Assembly (NCBI GenBank): GCA_963575745.1
Contig: CAUYUJ010016477.1
Span: 156,501 to 220,500 of the forward strand
Reading direction: 5' to 3'
DNA length: 64,000 bases
DNA from: Prorocentrum cordatum
Taxonomy: Eukaryota > Sar > Dinophyceae > Prorocentrales > Prorocentraceae
Part shown: in pieces, positions 53,174 to 64,000 of the stretch
Position numbering within the stretch: the first letter of the stretch is position 1
Layout: every line of letters begins with the position of its first letter
Position numbers and translations under genes: made by a program
Notes under the pieces: model-generated
What the model was told of the DNA's origin: nothing
Seen by the model: only the letters and a program-made list of their open reading frames with translations
The model's database searches: none

Positions 53174-53629
53174 ACTTAGCCACGGAATGTATACGATCCC
53201 CAGTACGACTTCTATGCGAAATACAATCGTTTTGAGGCTGCCGCGCAGGGGTGTACACGATCCCCTCGGCGGCGCCCGCGACGACCACCTGGCGCGCGTG
53301 ATTAAAAAGATAGTTTCGCGACCCCCGAGATGTCTTCATCAGCCTCGGGGGGGTCCATCACTTGGTATTCGCAAGTTTGCATCATTCAAAGCCGGAGCCT
53401 CAAACCACATGGTAATTCGGAAAACCAAGAGGCGGGAAGGGCTGAGGACTAAGGAGTCAGATTGGGCGCAGCGCTGCAGATTCAAAAAGAGGACCTAACG
53501 CCACAGGAGGATGCGGATGAGGTCGAGCGCGGCGCTGCGGATTAATAACAGGGACCCAACATTACAAAAGAGTTGGGACATATCCGGTACCCAAGGACAT
53601 AACAGGTCCAAGACTCACGGCAATTGGGT

Positions 53630-53950
53630 GTGTCCGCGTGTCCATATACAGCTGGATCTCTCAGAAGCCGCACCCTGCTGGACCTCCTAGAAAATCACGC
53701 GATTGGCGGCAAGTGCACACTTGGCAGCGCCCTGGGAGGCGAGGTTTCATTTGGATCTGTGTAAAGGCGCACTCTTCTGGACCTCCCAGGAGCTACCGGA
53801 CATGACGACGTTTGTGCAGTTCGCAGCGTCCAGGGATGCGACGTCCCACTTGGATCAGGGCAAGGCCGCACTCCGCTGGACCTTCCAGGAGCCCACGACA
53901 GTTACGACAGTTGCACAGCTTGCAGCGCCCATGAAGGGCGAGGGCGAGGA
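53630..53950 (+). repeat. Tandem ~115-bp repeat, family shared with 4.4-4.8 kb
   Basis: Three diverged units with CACTCCGCTGGACCTTCCAG or CTTCTGGACCTCCCAGGA, CGACAGTT and GGGATGCGACGTCC. One plus frame translates about 38 residues per unit. Confidence 0.7.
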
Positions 53951-54052
53951 AGCGAGAAATAAGCGAGGAGGGAGGCAGGAAGGAGGAAGAATGACCAACA
54001 GTGCTTCACTCAAGCTGACGGCCCAGCACAAGAGGGGCCGGGAACGTATGAA

Positions 54053-54291
54053 ATACCTACATTCACGATTGCAATTTGGCCAACGCTGTCTTGCAACTGC
54101 ACGCTACTCCAGGAGGCACGTCGGGGAGCCTGACCAAGCTCAAGGTGCCAAACGCCCCAAAAGCTGGGCCGGACGCGCCCCCCAGGCTCAAGGCGGCCGT
54201 CTCCCAGCTCTCCGAGAGGGCTTCAGAAGCCACCCAGCGACGGCTGGATGGGTACGGCGACGTTCAGATCATCAATACAGGGCAGACATAG
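54053..54291 (+). CDS. Hypothetical ORF fragment
   Basis: A frame of about 79 codons opened by a preceding TGA, with no ATG at its start. It encodes a natural-looking peptide, for example KLKVPNAPKAGPDAPPRLKA and ERASEATQRRLDGYGDVQII. An A/T-rich stretch follows its stop. It may be the last exon or the 3' part of a retroposed gene. No family is recognised. Confidence 0.25.
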
Positions 54292-54469
54292 GATTAAAAG
54301 AAACATGTGATTTTAATACATGATTAATTCACAAATGGATTTATGCACGCACTCATCGTTGTTTTTGCTACTAAGTCCCTGCATTTTGAATACATGATCC
54401 GCACGCGGAGCATGTATTAAAAACGACACTGTACATATATTGGTTCCCAGACGGGTGCTTTGGACAGGT

Positions 54470-54870
54470 TTGGGCTTCTTGGGGCCCTTCTGAACTGGTT
54501 AGGGCGGTCTTGAGCCCGCGTGGGGGCCTCGCGCGGCCGGTCTTGAAGCTCTCTTGGTCTTCAGCTCGCTGAGGCTGGTAGACGGGCCTGTTGGAACCGT
54601 ATGAAAATTAAACGGCGGGTTGGCCAACACGTCCAACACATCGTTGTTCCATTGTGCTTTTGTGATCTCTGCTTTTTGGCCTCTCGGGCGTCCTTCAGGC
54701 GCACTCCTGGTCCGTCTTGCTGCTCTCTGGGGTCGCTTGGGCCGTCTTGGGGCTGTCCTTGGCCGTCCAGGCTGGTTCAGGGCCCTCTTGAAGGCCCTCT
54801 TGGGTCCGCCCCCTGCGCTGCGGCCACCACGACTGGGCCTTCCATTCGCCTGCGCTTGCGCAGCTCTAGC
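54470..54870 (-). repeat. CTTGGGCCGTC array, reverse orientation
   Basis: GGGCTTCTTGGGGCCC and GGGCCGTCTTGGGGC words around an AT-richer insert at 54,595-54,670. 54,871-55,428 shows no recognised gene. Confidence 0.55.
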
Positions 54871-55428
54871 CGTGGAGCCCAGGGGCAATGGACGAGGCAA
54901 CCAGGAAATGCGGCCTTCCGACTTAAAACATTCTGCTCGAGTTAAGACCAGGACTGCACAACAACGCCCGAACTAAGAAATAACCAAATTCCCCTCCCCA
55001 AACCCCCAACCTTCACATTGGTAAATATTGTGTTCGAACTGTTGGGCTCGACATCTTGCCCGCCCTTCTTCTAAAGGAACGCTTGTTCAATATTAAAACC
55101 GGGGGGCGGAGGGTGGTCATACGAAGTGCCTCCTAAACTTTATGGCTCCTGCTTGCGCCGGGTATGCTTGACTTTCTTACACGAACGGACGCATTCTCTC
55201 AAATCCCACCAGCCCTTTGGGCGTGAGTGGTTTAGAGAGCCCGCTCTGTTCTCAACCCCCCTTCTTCCCCTTCGGGGAGGGGTTTACCCCTCCCCCTACC
55301 CCCTCCCCCTGGGCCTGGAGAGGGCGCCCCGCGGGTGGTTGGAGGGGTCTTTTTCGACTCCTGGGAGGGCAAAAAAACGACACCCCTCACGAGGATTCTG
55401 GCCCCGACGGGGGGAGGCAGAAAAATGC

Positions 55429-55618
55429 TCCCCTCTTCTTTGAAGCTAAACTCATTGATTTTACTACGGTTTGGGCCCCATTTTGGCCTTCTGAGGGGGC
55501 AGCGCTAATTAAAGCTCCCCTCTTCTTTCAAGCCAAAATCATTGATTTTACTAAGGTTTTGGCCCCATTTTGGCCTTCTGAGGGGGCAGCGCTAATTAAA
55601 GCTCCCCTCTTCTTTGAT
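55429..55618 (+). repeat. Tandem ~87-bp repeat
   Basis: CTCCCCTCTTCTTT, ATTGATTTTACTA, CCCCATTTTGGCCTTCTGAG and GGGGCAGCGCTAATTAAAG occur in two full units and the start of a third. Confidence 0.9.
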
Positions 55619-55619
55619 C

Positions 55620-56010
55620 GATTTCCTCCAAGATGGCCCCAAGAAGCGCCCAGGAGGCACCAAGAGGCCCCAAGATGGCCCCAAGAGGCCCCCAGGAGGC
55701 CCCCAAGAGGATCCCAAACGGCCCAAAGAGGCCCCCCCGAGGCACCCAAGACGCCGAAAAGCCCATCAGGACGACCCTCTACTCGCCTGGGCGTCGTTTC
55801 TGGACGGGCAGGAGGAGGGGCCCGAACGACTCACACCAGGACGAGGGGCCCGAACAACTCACACCACGAGAAGCCCGAACGACTCACACCAGGACGAAGA
55901 GCCCGAACGACTCACACCACGAAGAGCCCGAACGACTCACACCAGGAAGAAGGGCCCGAACGACTCACACCAGGACGAGAAACCCCAAACGACTCAAACC
56001 ACGAGGAGCG
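55620..56010 (+). repeat. CCAAGAGGCCCC array and CCCGAACGACTCACACCA minisatellite
   Basis: The array occupies 55,625-55,760. About eight 24-27-bp minisatellite units of CCCGAACGACTCACACCAGG occupy 55,815-56,005. The translated Asp/Ser/His/Asn-rich repeat is not considered a gene. Confidence 0.85.
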
Positions 56011-56159
56011 CTTTCTCTCCCTCCTCCTCCGCCTCGTCCTTCTCCCGCTCCCACCACAAGGAGGATGTACAAGGAGGCGGGAGGAAGGCGGAACAGGGGA
56101 GATATGCGGGGGCAGGCGGAAACACGCCTGAAAAACACGACTGTCGGCATGCTTCGCTA

Positions 56160-58640
56160 GAGTTGCTGTTTTGAGATGGGCTGGTGGGGATACGCGAAGC
56201 GTGAAGAATTCACTTGCCGACCATCTCATCATCTCCACCGTGTTCTTTAGCCGTGCGTGCTTTCACTTGTCACATGGTGCAACATACGTGACATGTCTCG
56301 GGTATCAATTGCAATCCACTTCGAACAAAGAAGAAACGAAAGCGGTACCGGTCTTTTTCCCTTGTGCTGCACGAACCTTTTCAGCCTCACGCCAACAATG
56401 CCATAATCGGGCACATTTGCAAAGCAATCCTGAGAACCACCTGAACTAGCCGAGCATGCTCGGAGAGCAGTATGGAGCAATGGCCTCATTGATTCTTAAC
56501 CCTGGCCACATACCGCTTCCACAGAGGTGGCATCTCTGGGCATGACATGTTTTGCGGGTGCCTATCTCAATCAAGCCAACCTCGCGCGAATCGGAGGTTC
56601 AACGCAACAAGAGGAAGTAGGAGCACGGGGGAGCACCCTCCCGTGCCCCAGTGGCCTGGGTCTTCTTCGCGACCTGAAGCACGTCCTCGTCGTGTAGCGT
56701 GTGCTTCAGGCCGCACGCCTCGTTGGGAGGACGGGTGGATCGAATCTTCGAGGAAGATGTCCAACAAAAATGACCCTCTCAATACATATTGCTACTTGTG
56801 CGGTTATGGCATAGTCCTGCTTCGGTCCTGACAGGGTCCACATAGAAGCTGGTGGGGTCCTGCCAGGATTCGGGCAAGGTCCTGATTGGGTCCAGCCGGA
56901 GTCCTGGTCAAATCCTGGTCCGTTGTTGGTATGGTCGCAGTATGTTAAGGCCACCGTAGTTTCCAGGCATGGTCCTGGTGGGGTCCTGGTGCGATCATGG
57001 TAGTACCAAAACCCCTCGCCGGCGACCCGTCGTTCAAGGACCTCCTGGCACGGCAAGGAACCGCATCCCATCTGATCCACTCATGCGCAAAAAACAAATG
57101 AAGACGCTCGGCCACGCCCGCTCTGACAAAATCTTGTACATCACTGGTACCAAGGAGCTGGCCTGACGACCTATGTAACGAAGCGTTCGGGAATGCAACG
57201 ACATTGCGCCTTTCTGCGCCAGGATGGCTACCGTAGTCCAGCTGAAGGCCGATCTCCGACGTCTTCAGCCAGGAAAGGCAATTAGTCCAAAATGTGATCC
57301 TGGCCATGTGTTCGTTTCCGCCTCCTCCTCCTCCTCCTCATCGTCCACTGCGCAATCCAAGATGCCGTGGGCCCCAGCAGTTGCAGCCCCCAAATGCAAG
57401 ACACAATGCACTCTGACGTATCAGAAGCAGGGTGTCATATGTTACGTATCAATCATGCCCGCTTTCTGGAGGGATGGATAGATGACGGGCGAAGCAGCGG
57501 GCACGTGCATCACGGGGGGGCCTGGGGGGACGTCTTGACGCTGGTGCCCCACACGATAGCGTGCTTGAACTCTTCCTGTTCGAACCAGACCAAGAATGTA
57601 TCGACACACGTGAAGCATGCCGTGCGCACAATCATATCACGTATGTCGGAAAGAGGACGCATGCAGCACATACACCACCATGAATCTGAAACCACACACG
57701 AACATGGACGCACGTATTCACATGAACAATGCTTCAACCAGCAACGACTGCCACCGAGCCGATTGCAACGGCAACCAACTTTCGCATTGTGATGTTGACA
57801 CTGTGGCGCTGCGAGGCGCGAACGAGTCCACGCGTAAAACCTACATGCTCGTGCAAAAATTGCAAATACCAGAGGTACTGTATAGATAGTCGAGCATGCG
57901 AGAGCAAATGTCGGAATGCCAAGCTGCGTCCATCAGAACACCCTGCAAATCATCCAACTCCCAGTAACCGCACAACAAGGGTCGGGCGCTCAAAGAACCA
58001 AGAACGCTGACAGCCACTACACAAGCGTATCTTAGATCGAACAAATCACATGTACTGCAAACAATGTGTTGCCGGCTTGGTCTGGTGGTGACCTCAATGA
58101 CATCCCAAATAAGGATCCGCCTTCCACTGCATTTTCAACGCTGCGCGCGTACCGCTTCGATTGAATGTTGATTTCTTTGTGATGCACTCGGGGTCCGGTT
58201 TTACCAGCACGCCCTCTCCCTGGGAACAACCATTGTGTAGAACCCACGACATCCAACGGTTAAGTGGCTATTTTCACTCTACTGTGTTCTCCTTTCCTCC
58301 AGCGTATCATCTATCATGCACGGCGGCGCAGATTCCACGTCGGCGTGCACACGAGGAACACTCCCCCCAGCTTACCAATATGGACTTGTGCAGCAACGTC
58401 ACCGCATTTTCCACGGTAAAATTCTTCAGCCCTCTCTGCGGCGTCAAGACGATGGGATCCTGCAAAGGCTTTGCGGGCAACTCGACTCGTCGTGAAATTT
58501 CAGGGGCCCTGAAACCATGCCCGAAACTCTGCGACACTGTACAATCGTTTGCGCACATACTACGTCTCAAACAATTGGGGCAACGACCCGGCCCGAGAGA
58601 ACCCGAACATTGAATTGAACAGTTTCATTCAGAAACTCCT
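56160..58640. other. Low-GC, mostly non-repetitive region; possible gene fragments
   Basis: Several minus-strand frames look protein-like: 58,570-58,307 (contains NFTVENAVTLLHKSILVSWG), 58,044-57,841, 57,737-57,510 (contains FTCVDTFLVWFEQEEFKHAI) and 57,307-56,945. They could be exons of one split gene, but no splice pairs, leader or family could be established. Confidence 0.3.
56815..57010. repeat. GGTCCTG minisatellite
   Basis: GGTCCTGGTNGGGTCCTG units of about 11-24 bp, imperfect. Confidence 0.75.
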
Positions 58641-58644
58641 CGAA

Positions 58645-59425
58645 TCCGCCGACCCCTTGTGGGTCTCCAGGCGTGTAGGATTTTCCCTCCATAATCCCCC
58701 CCTGGGATCCCAAAATGCGCGTTCGACCCCCCCGTCCAGGACGACCTCCGCCCGAACTCACCACAAGGGGTCTGGCCCTCCCTGGTTTTCCTTTGGAGCT
58801 CTCAGACAGCCCTTGAGGCCTCTCAGGAGGCCCGCAAAACGGTCCAAGAGGGCCCCAAGTCGCCGAAGAACCGTTCCAAGATGCCCAATATGGCCTCCAG
58901 ACGGCCCAAGGTGCCTCCAAGACGTCCCAAGAGGCTTCCCAAAGGCCCACAAAGAGCGCCCCAAGAAGCAGCCCCAAGAAACAAACATTGTCTCACCCCC
59001 TTGCGACAGGGTATGTCTTTAGCATATCGCCTTGTAGGATTCACTACGCCCAAGACGACCCAGGAGGCTCCAAAGATGGTCCCGAGAAGGCCCCACATGG
59101 CCCCAAAACGGCCAACGAAATCCCCAAGACGGCCCGAGAGGGCCCCAGGACGGTCCTAAGAGGGGGCCCAGAGAGGGAACCCGAATGGAAATTTCTAGCC
59201 TTCGGCCCCGAAGCACCTCCAGGTTGCCCCAAGAAACCTTCGAAAAGGCCCCCAGGGAACCCCCAAAGGGCCCCCAAAGGCTCCGAAAAACCCAGAGGGA
59301 GGCACCCAAGAGGCGCAACTGTTGCCTCCAAAACGCCCCCGAGGGGCCCCACACGAGAACCCATCAGCCATCCGTGTGGCCTCGGAACCACAACCCAAAC
59401 ACGGTGGCGGGATGGGCCGAAAGCC
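58645..59425 (+). repeat. Minisatellite-cored element E1
   Basis: The head AATCCGCCGACCCCTTGTGG matches 9,948. The core is a CAAGACGGCCC array. The tail CACGGTGGCGGGATGGGCCG matches 10,660 and 16,355. The next element begins immediately. Confidence 0.75.
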
Positions 59426-59426
59426 A

Positions 59427-60375
59427 TGCGATCCGCCGCCCCCTGCTTGCAGGGGTGCACGGCGTGCTGGATGAGCTGGTTTTGGTTTTGGTTCTTTTTC
59501 TAAAAGAACTCTCCAGTGGGCTCCGGCCCGTCCCGCCGGGGTCCCGGGAGGAAGCCGAAAGGACCTCAATCCGGAAAAAAAACCTCCAAAAAACGGCCGT
59601 TTCGCTCGGGACATCCTCAACAAATCGCGAAGATGGCCCAAGATGGCCTCCAAGTCCGCCCGAGATGGTCCAAGACGGCCTCCAAAACGGCCCAAGAGAG
59701 TCCAAGACGGCCCAAGACGGCCCAAGAGGCCCCCCAGAGGCCTCCCAGACGGCCCAAGAGGCCTCCAAGAGGTCCTCCAGGAGAGTCCGAAGAGGCCAAA
59801 ATCATTGATTTTTCCTTGGTTTTTGAAGGATTCTGGCATTTGCGCCTTTTCGGCTCTCCGACGGCTCGAGACGGCCCAAGAAGCCCCCAAGATCGCCCAA
59901 GAGGCCCCCAAGAGAGCCCCATGATGGCCCAAGTGGCCTCCAAGATGGCCCCTAGAGGGCCCCAAGAGGGCCCAAGAGGCCTCCAACACGCCCAAGATGG
60001 CCTCCCAGACGCCCAAGATGGCCTCCAAGACGGCCCTGGAGCATTCCAAGCGGGCCCCAAGTCGGCCCATAGAGGCCCCCCAAACGGCTTCCGACGGCTT
60101 CAGACGTGCCAGGAACCCACCAAGATGGCCGAAGTTGGCTCGAAGCTGGCCCGAGACGGCCCAAAAAGCCCCAAAGATCGCCCAAAGCTTGCCCAAGAGG
60201 CCTCCAAGACGGCCAAGATGACCTTCAAGATGCCCACGTGTTCCCCGAAGGCTTTCCAAACCGATTCGGGGAACACGTGGTCCGATAGCTTGGCAGGTCT
60301 GGCCTCAACGTTCGGCCACATAGGCGCTTCCAAAAAGGCAGGGGGCGGCGGTGATTCGCCGTAGGCGTCTTCGAT
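59427..60375 (+). repeat. Minisatellite-cored element E2
   Basis: The head is ATCCGCCGCCCCCTG, with TTGGTTCTTTTTCTAAAAGAA and GGCCCGTCCCGCCGG nearby. The core is a CAAGACGGCCC array with an AT-rich block (GATTTTTCCTTGGTTTTTGA) at 59,803. The last 159 bp (60,217-60,375) is almost identical to the end of E3. Confidence 0.75.
60236..60282. repeat. Perfect 16-bp hairpin in the element tail
   Basis: CCACGTGTTCCCCGAA, a 15-base loop, TTCGGGGAACACGTGG. The equivalent in E3 (61,814-61,860) has one change in the stem that leaves a wobble. Confidence 0.85.
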
Positions 60376-60376
60376 A

Positions 60377-61955
60377 ATCCGCCGCCCCCTTTTGATTTGT
60401 CAAAGGGGTGCCTGGCGTGCCGGACGATATGGCTTTCGGTTTTGGTTCTTTTTCCAAAAGAACTCCCCCTAGGGCTTCGGCCCGTCCCGCCGGCCACCCG
60501 GAAAACCCACCTGTAGTTGCCTTTGTTGCCCCAAGATGGCCCAAGATGGCCTCCAAGACGGCCAAGATGTCCCAGGATGGCATCCAAATTGCTCCAAGAC
60601 GGCCAAAATGGCCTCAAAGACGGCTATGATGGCTCCAAGATGCACCCAAGACGGCCCAAGATGGCCTCAAGATGGTCTAAGACTGTCCAAAAAGCCCGCA
60701 AGAGGCCTCCAAGACGGCCCAAGAGGTCTCCAAGAGATCCTCCAGGAAGGCCCGACGAGGCCAAAATGATTGATTTTCCGTAGGTTTGTGAAGGATTTTG
60801 GCATTTGCGCCTTTTCGGCTTTCCGACGACCCAAGACGGCCCAAGAGGCCCCCAAGATCGGCCGAGAGGCCCCCAAGAGGGCCCATGACTGCCCAAGTGG
60901 CCTCCAAGACGGCGCCAAGAGGGCCCCAAGACGGCCCAAGAGGCCTCCAACACGCCCAAGATGGCCTCCAAACCGCCCAAGATGGCTTCCAAGACGGCCC
61001 CGCAGCGCCCCAAGAGGGCCCCAAGAGGGCCCCAAGTCGGCCCAGAAATGCCCCCAAGACGGCTCCCGACGGCGTCAGACGTGCCAGGAACCCACCAAAA
61101 TAGTAGAAATTTGCTCGAATATGGCCTCCAGGAAGGCTAGAAGAGGCCAAACACTTTGATTTTCCTAAGTTTTTGGCGGATTTTGACATTTGCTTCTTTT
61201 CGGCCATCCGACAGCCCGAGACGGCTCAAGAGCCCCCAAAGATCTCCGAAAGATCGCCCAAGAGGCCTCCAATATGGCCCCAGAACGGCCCAAGAGGGCC
61301 CCAAGACGGCCCCACGAGGCCCCCAAGACGGCACAGGAGGCCTTTAAGACGCCCAAGATGGCCTCCAAGACGGCCCTGGAGCATTCCAAGAGGGCCCCAA
61401 GTCGGCCCATAGAGGCCCCCCAAACGGCTTCCGACGGCGTCAGACGGACCAAGAACCCACCAAGACGGCCGAACATGGCCCTAAGATGGCCCAAGACGGC
61501 CCCATAGGCCTCCAAGAGGGCCTCCAGGAAGGCCCGAAAAAATGCCAAAATCATTGATTTCCCATGGTTTTTGAAGGATTGTGGCATTTGCTTTTTTTTT
61601 CTGCCTTCCGACGGCCCGAGACGGTTCAAGTGCCCCCACAGATCGCCCAAGAGGCCCAAGCCACGGCCCCAACAAGCCCCCAAAACTGCCCAAGAGGTCT
61701 CCAAGACGCTCAAGATGGCCTCCAAGGCAGCCCAAGAGCCGTCCAAAACGTCCTCCAAGAAGGCCCGAAAAGGTCAAATGGCCTCCAGACGGTCAAGATG
61801 ACGTTCAAGATGCCCACGTGTTCCCCGAAGGTTTTCCAAACCGATTCGGGGAACACATGGTCCGATAGCTTGGCAGGTCTGGCCTCAACGTTCGGCCACA
61901 TAGGCGCTTCCAAAAAGGCAGGGGGCGGCGGTGATTCGCCGTAGGCGTCTTCGAT
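60377..61955 (+). repeat. Minisatellite-cored element E3
   Basis: The head AATCCGCCGCCCCCTTTTG and the hairpin TTCTTTTTCCAAAAGAA match E2. The array contains three further AT-rich blocks (60,768, 61,157, 61,552), each of the GATTTTCC, TTGAAGGATT, TGGCATTTGC type, giving a 390-bp sub-period. The tail is nearly identical to E2. Confidence 0.75.
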
Positions 61956-62816
61956 CATTCATCTGGTGTTTTGACATGTGCCCGCCGTCTGTGAGCGTGG
62001 GTGTTCGCCGGTTTTCCCATGCGTGCACGGCGAACATTGCGAATGACAGCCGCAGAACATACAATGAACCCAAGTCGCTGTCTTGGCGAGAGCGTTCCGA
62101 CGAGACACCAACCAACATCCCTGAGACTCAGACCCAACATCGTGCCGGATGGACCGAAACCCATCACATATTTTTCGGTCTGGGAGCCCACACGAAGTCT
62201 CCCGATCCAGGGTGAAAACACGCTTTCCCGGGGTGCAGGAATCGTCCCGAACGGCCTCCCGCAAATTGAGTTAAGGCCCTAAGGCCAGATCCTGACGCTT
62301 TCTCCCCCTTCTCCTCCTCAGCCTCCTCCACATCCACGTCTCCTTCCTTCTCCTATCCCCCCCTGCGGCCCCGAACACTCGCGCGCTGCCACAAGCGTTT
62401 GAGCGGGTCTTGCGACCGCGCGACTTGCACGCCAAAATACCGTTCTGGTGGGAGCGCGCGCGAAATCCGGTCGAACGAAAAAACGAAATTTCGGGAGCTT
62501 CCCATTGCAGGTGCCGAAGGCTCGTACGCTTGTGAACTGCGCACCGTGAAGCCGAAGTCCAATCACTCTGCGCATGCTACTTCCGTTGCCTTCGTCACGT
62601 GCTCCGGTTCCTGCGCGCTACTGATGTGGCCCCGCCGCGGGAACTTCAGGCCGCGCGCCGCGCGCGCCAATTTTTGCTCGAGCCGTTTTCACGCATCGGT
62701 CACGCCTTTCGCGGTGACCACCTGCTTGTCACATGCCCCGTAGGCCACTCTCGCTCCTTTCTTCTTCCGACGGTCCTCCACTTGGCACCAATTCAAATGG
62801 TCAGTCTCGCAGAGAG
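61956..62816. other. Non-repetitive stretch before the helicase relic
   Basis: No repeat was seen. Minus-strand frames at 62,575-62,318 include a natural-looking segment (FDRISRALPPERYFGVQVAR) in one register. It could belong to the helicase-bearing element upstream but is unassigned. Confidence 0.3.
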
Positions 62817-63999
62817 TCAGCCCGCACCCTGGCGCACAGCGCGTCGGCGGCGTTGCCCCCGCTTCTGCTTTTCTTTTGCGATTCGCCGTCTCGTCGCTCT
62901 CCGCGCCGCCTTCTCCTTCTTCTCCGCGCGCCTCCTACGCGACCTTTCGCCGCGTCGTTTGGCCGCTTCCTGTGCCTCCGACACTTCCGCTACGTCATCG
63001 ATGAGCGCCAAGTACTCCGAATTCGAACGCCGTGCGCGGACCACCCAGTCTTCCCACTTCGCCGCGCCAGCGCGCGACTTCTGTTGAGCTTTTTTGCCCG
63101 CGCATTTCCAGCGATACTTCGTCCGGGCGCGCATGCGCATCTCCCCGCCCCCCGCCCCCTCGCCGCTCCCGCGCCCGCCGCCCGGCGACGCCCCTGATTC
63201 CCTCATCGCATCCGTCGCCCAAGCTTTGCGCGTCGTGCGCCACTTTTCGTCCGCGCTCTTCATCTCCGCAGTGCAGTCCACGCGGAACTCTGGCCTCCCA
63301 ATTCCCTGAAACTCGTATTTCGCGAGCGCATTCCCTAGCGGCCTCCCGTTGCGCCGCGCTCACTCGTCTCGCGGCCTCAGCTTCGCATCCCGCTCATCCC
63401 AATCAACGTGCTCTCCTCGAAGAACCTCCAACTGCTTTTCCGTGCCAGCCATCTCGCCATCGTCGTCGAGTTTCCGATCCAAAGACTGGGGGATCAACGG
63501 GTTCTCTCGCCTTCGCGCCCGCTTGATGGCAACGTAACTTGGCGTCCAACTTGCGCCGTGCCCTATTTCAAGATCCGCTATGGCTGCGCCCATCGATCGC
63601 CCCTGTGCGGCGTGCGCCGCGACTGTCAGCGACGGTGTGATCGTGAGCGGCGTGCGCTTCGAACCCGGCGCTGGATGTTTCCGATGCCCGTCCAAGAACC
63701 ACTGGCGGCTTTTTCGATGAGACGATTAGGCGCAGACCTGTCCCCCAGCCTGGCAGATGCCATTCCGTCATATGAAAATCCAATACAATCGCGATGGGCA
63801 AATGCAACAAAGCCTCCTTGCCCTCATCTCCCGCGAGCTCGTCTTCGTCCAGCGCCCATCCACGAATCGTCGCTGCGCGCCCCGCAGAAGCTGCATCCTC
63901 GACCGATTCGCATGATCCCCCAGTGCCGCGGGCATGCCCTTTGCCGGCGGGGGCAGCCCCGGCAAGCTGGCGCACTCCTTATCGTGGAAATCCAGCCGA
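62817..63999 (-). pseudogene. SF1/PIF1-like helicase C-terminal part, broken, runs off the window
   Basis: Read on the minus strand from the window edge. KGMPAALGDHANRS and QLLRGAQRRF lie at about 63,944-63,865. After a frameshift come GWALDEDELAGDEG and LPIAIVLDFHMTEWHLPG (63,861-63,750). A second shift near 63,720 leads to QWFLDGHRKHPAPGSKRTPL and motif V TVAAHAAQGRSM (63,626-63,590). Motif VI SYVAIKRARRRE follows (63,539-63,504), then LRGEHVDWDERD. This is the SF1B helicase order near the C-terminus, in a form I know from dinoflagellate genomes. TGA at 63,362-63,360 closes the frame. The same frame then reopens as a Lys/Arg/Glu-rich stretch to 62,817. The N-terminal ATPase motifs would lie beyond 64,000. 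Host helicase or mobile-element helicase cannot be decided. Confidence 0.75.
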
Positions 64000-64000
64000 T

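Overview
The window looks like nuclear DNA of a dinoflagellate. This is an inference from four things. (1) There is a decayed non-LTR retroelement with an EEP endonuclease, a reverse transcriptase, a Zn knuckle and an RNase H. (2) The right edge holds the C-terminal part of a broken SF1/PIF1-like helicase of a kind I know from dinoflagellate genomes. (3) A 14-nt match to the core of the dinoflagellate spliced leader sits at 52,283-52,296 on the minus strand. (4) Almost everything else is GC-rich repeat. The high GC would fit a Prorocentrum-type genome better than Symbiodinium, but I cannot prove a genus. No intact conventional gene was found.

Layout. 0-6 kb: AT-rich and GC-rich minisatellites, TATG and GA microsatellites, CACGG repeats. 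6-9.6 kb: two long palindromes, then a ~0.6-kb repeat with a conserved hydrophobic reading frame. 9.6-17.4 kb: minisatellite-cored elements, CAAGACGGCC-type arrays, and a palindrome inserted in a 90-bp tandem repeat. 17.4-18.4 kb: ATGCAT palindrome, TATGC satellite element and half of a T-shaped palindrome, side by side. 18.4-26.6 kb: further palindromes, two more copies of the hydrophobic repeat, GA and GAT microsatellites. 26.7 kb: complete T-shaped palindrome. 28.9-30.4 kb: a 1.5-kb CA-rich tract. 30.4-33.8 kb: mostly non-repetitive. 34.1-40.8 kb: three arrays of a 90-bp satellite with conserved head and tail sequences. 42.5-43.3 kb: second TATGC element with a complete T-shaped palindrome. 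43.3-48.9 kb: the retroelement, between two identical 21-bp direct repeats. 49.6-51.6 kb: fourth 90-bp satellite array, containing inversions. 51.9-53.2 kb: spliced-leader relic with a short ORF, then a ~590-bp palindrome built of GTC/GAC triplets. 53.6-62 kb: tandem repeats, a low-GC region that may hold gene fragments, and three tandem minisatellite-cored elements. 62.8-64 kb: helicase relic.

Two themes stand out. First, at least seven families of long palindromic (foldback) elements occur, several in two or three copies. The best has an outer stem enclosing two smaller GC-rich hairpins, the architecture of parvoviral terminal hairpins. It occurs in opposite orientations beside the same TATGC satellite unit. 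Second, dispersed elements repeatedly consist of conserved terminal sequences around an internally expanding minisatellite.

The recognisable proteins (EEP, RT, RNase H, helicase) are selfish-element enzymes and are broken by stops and frameshifts. Nothing points to a cellular operon or pathway here.
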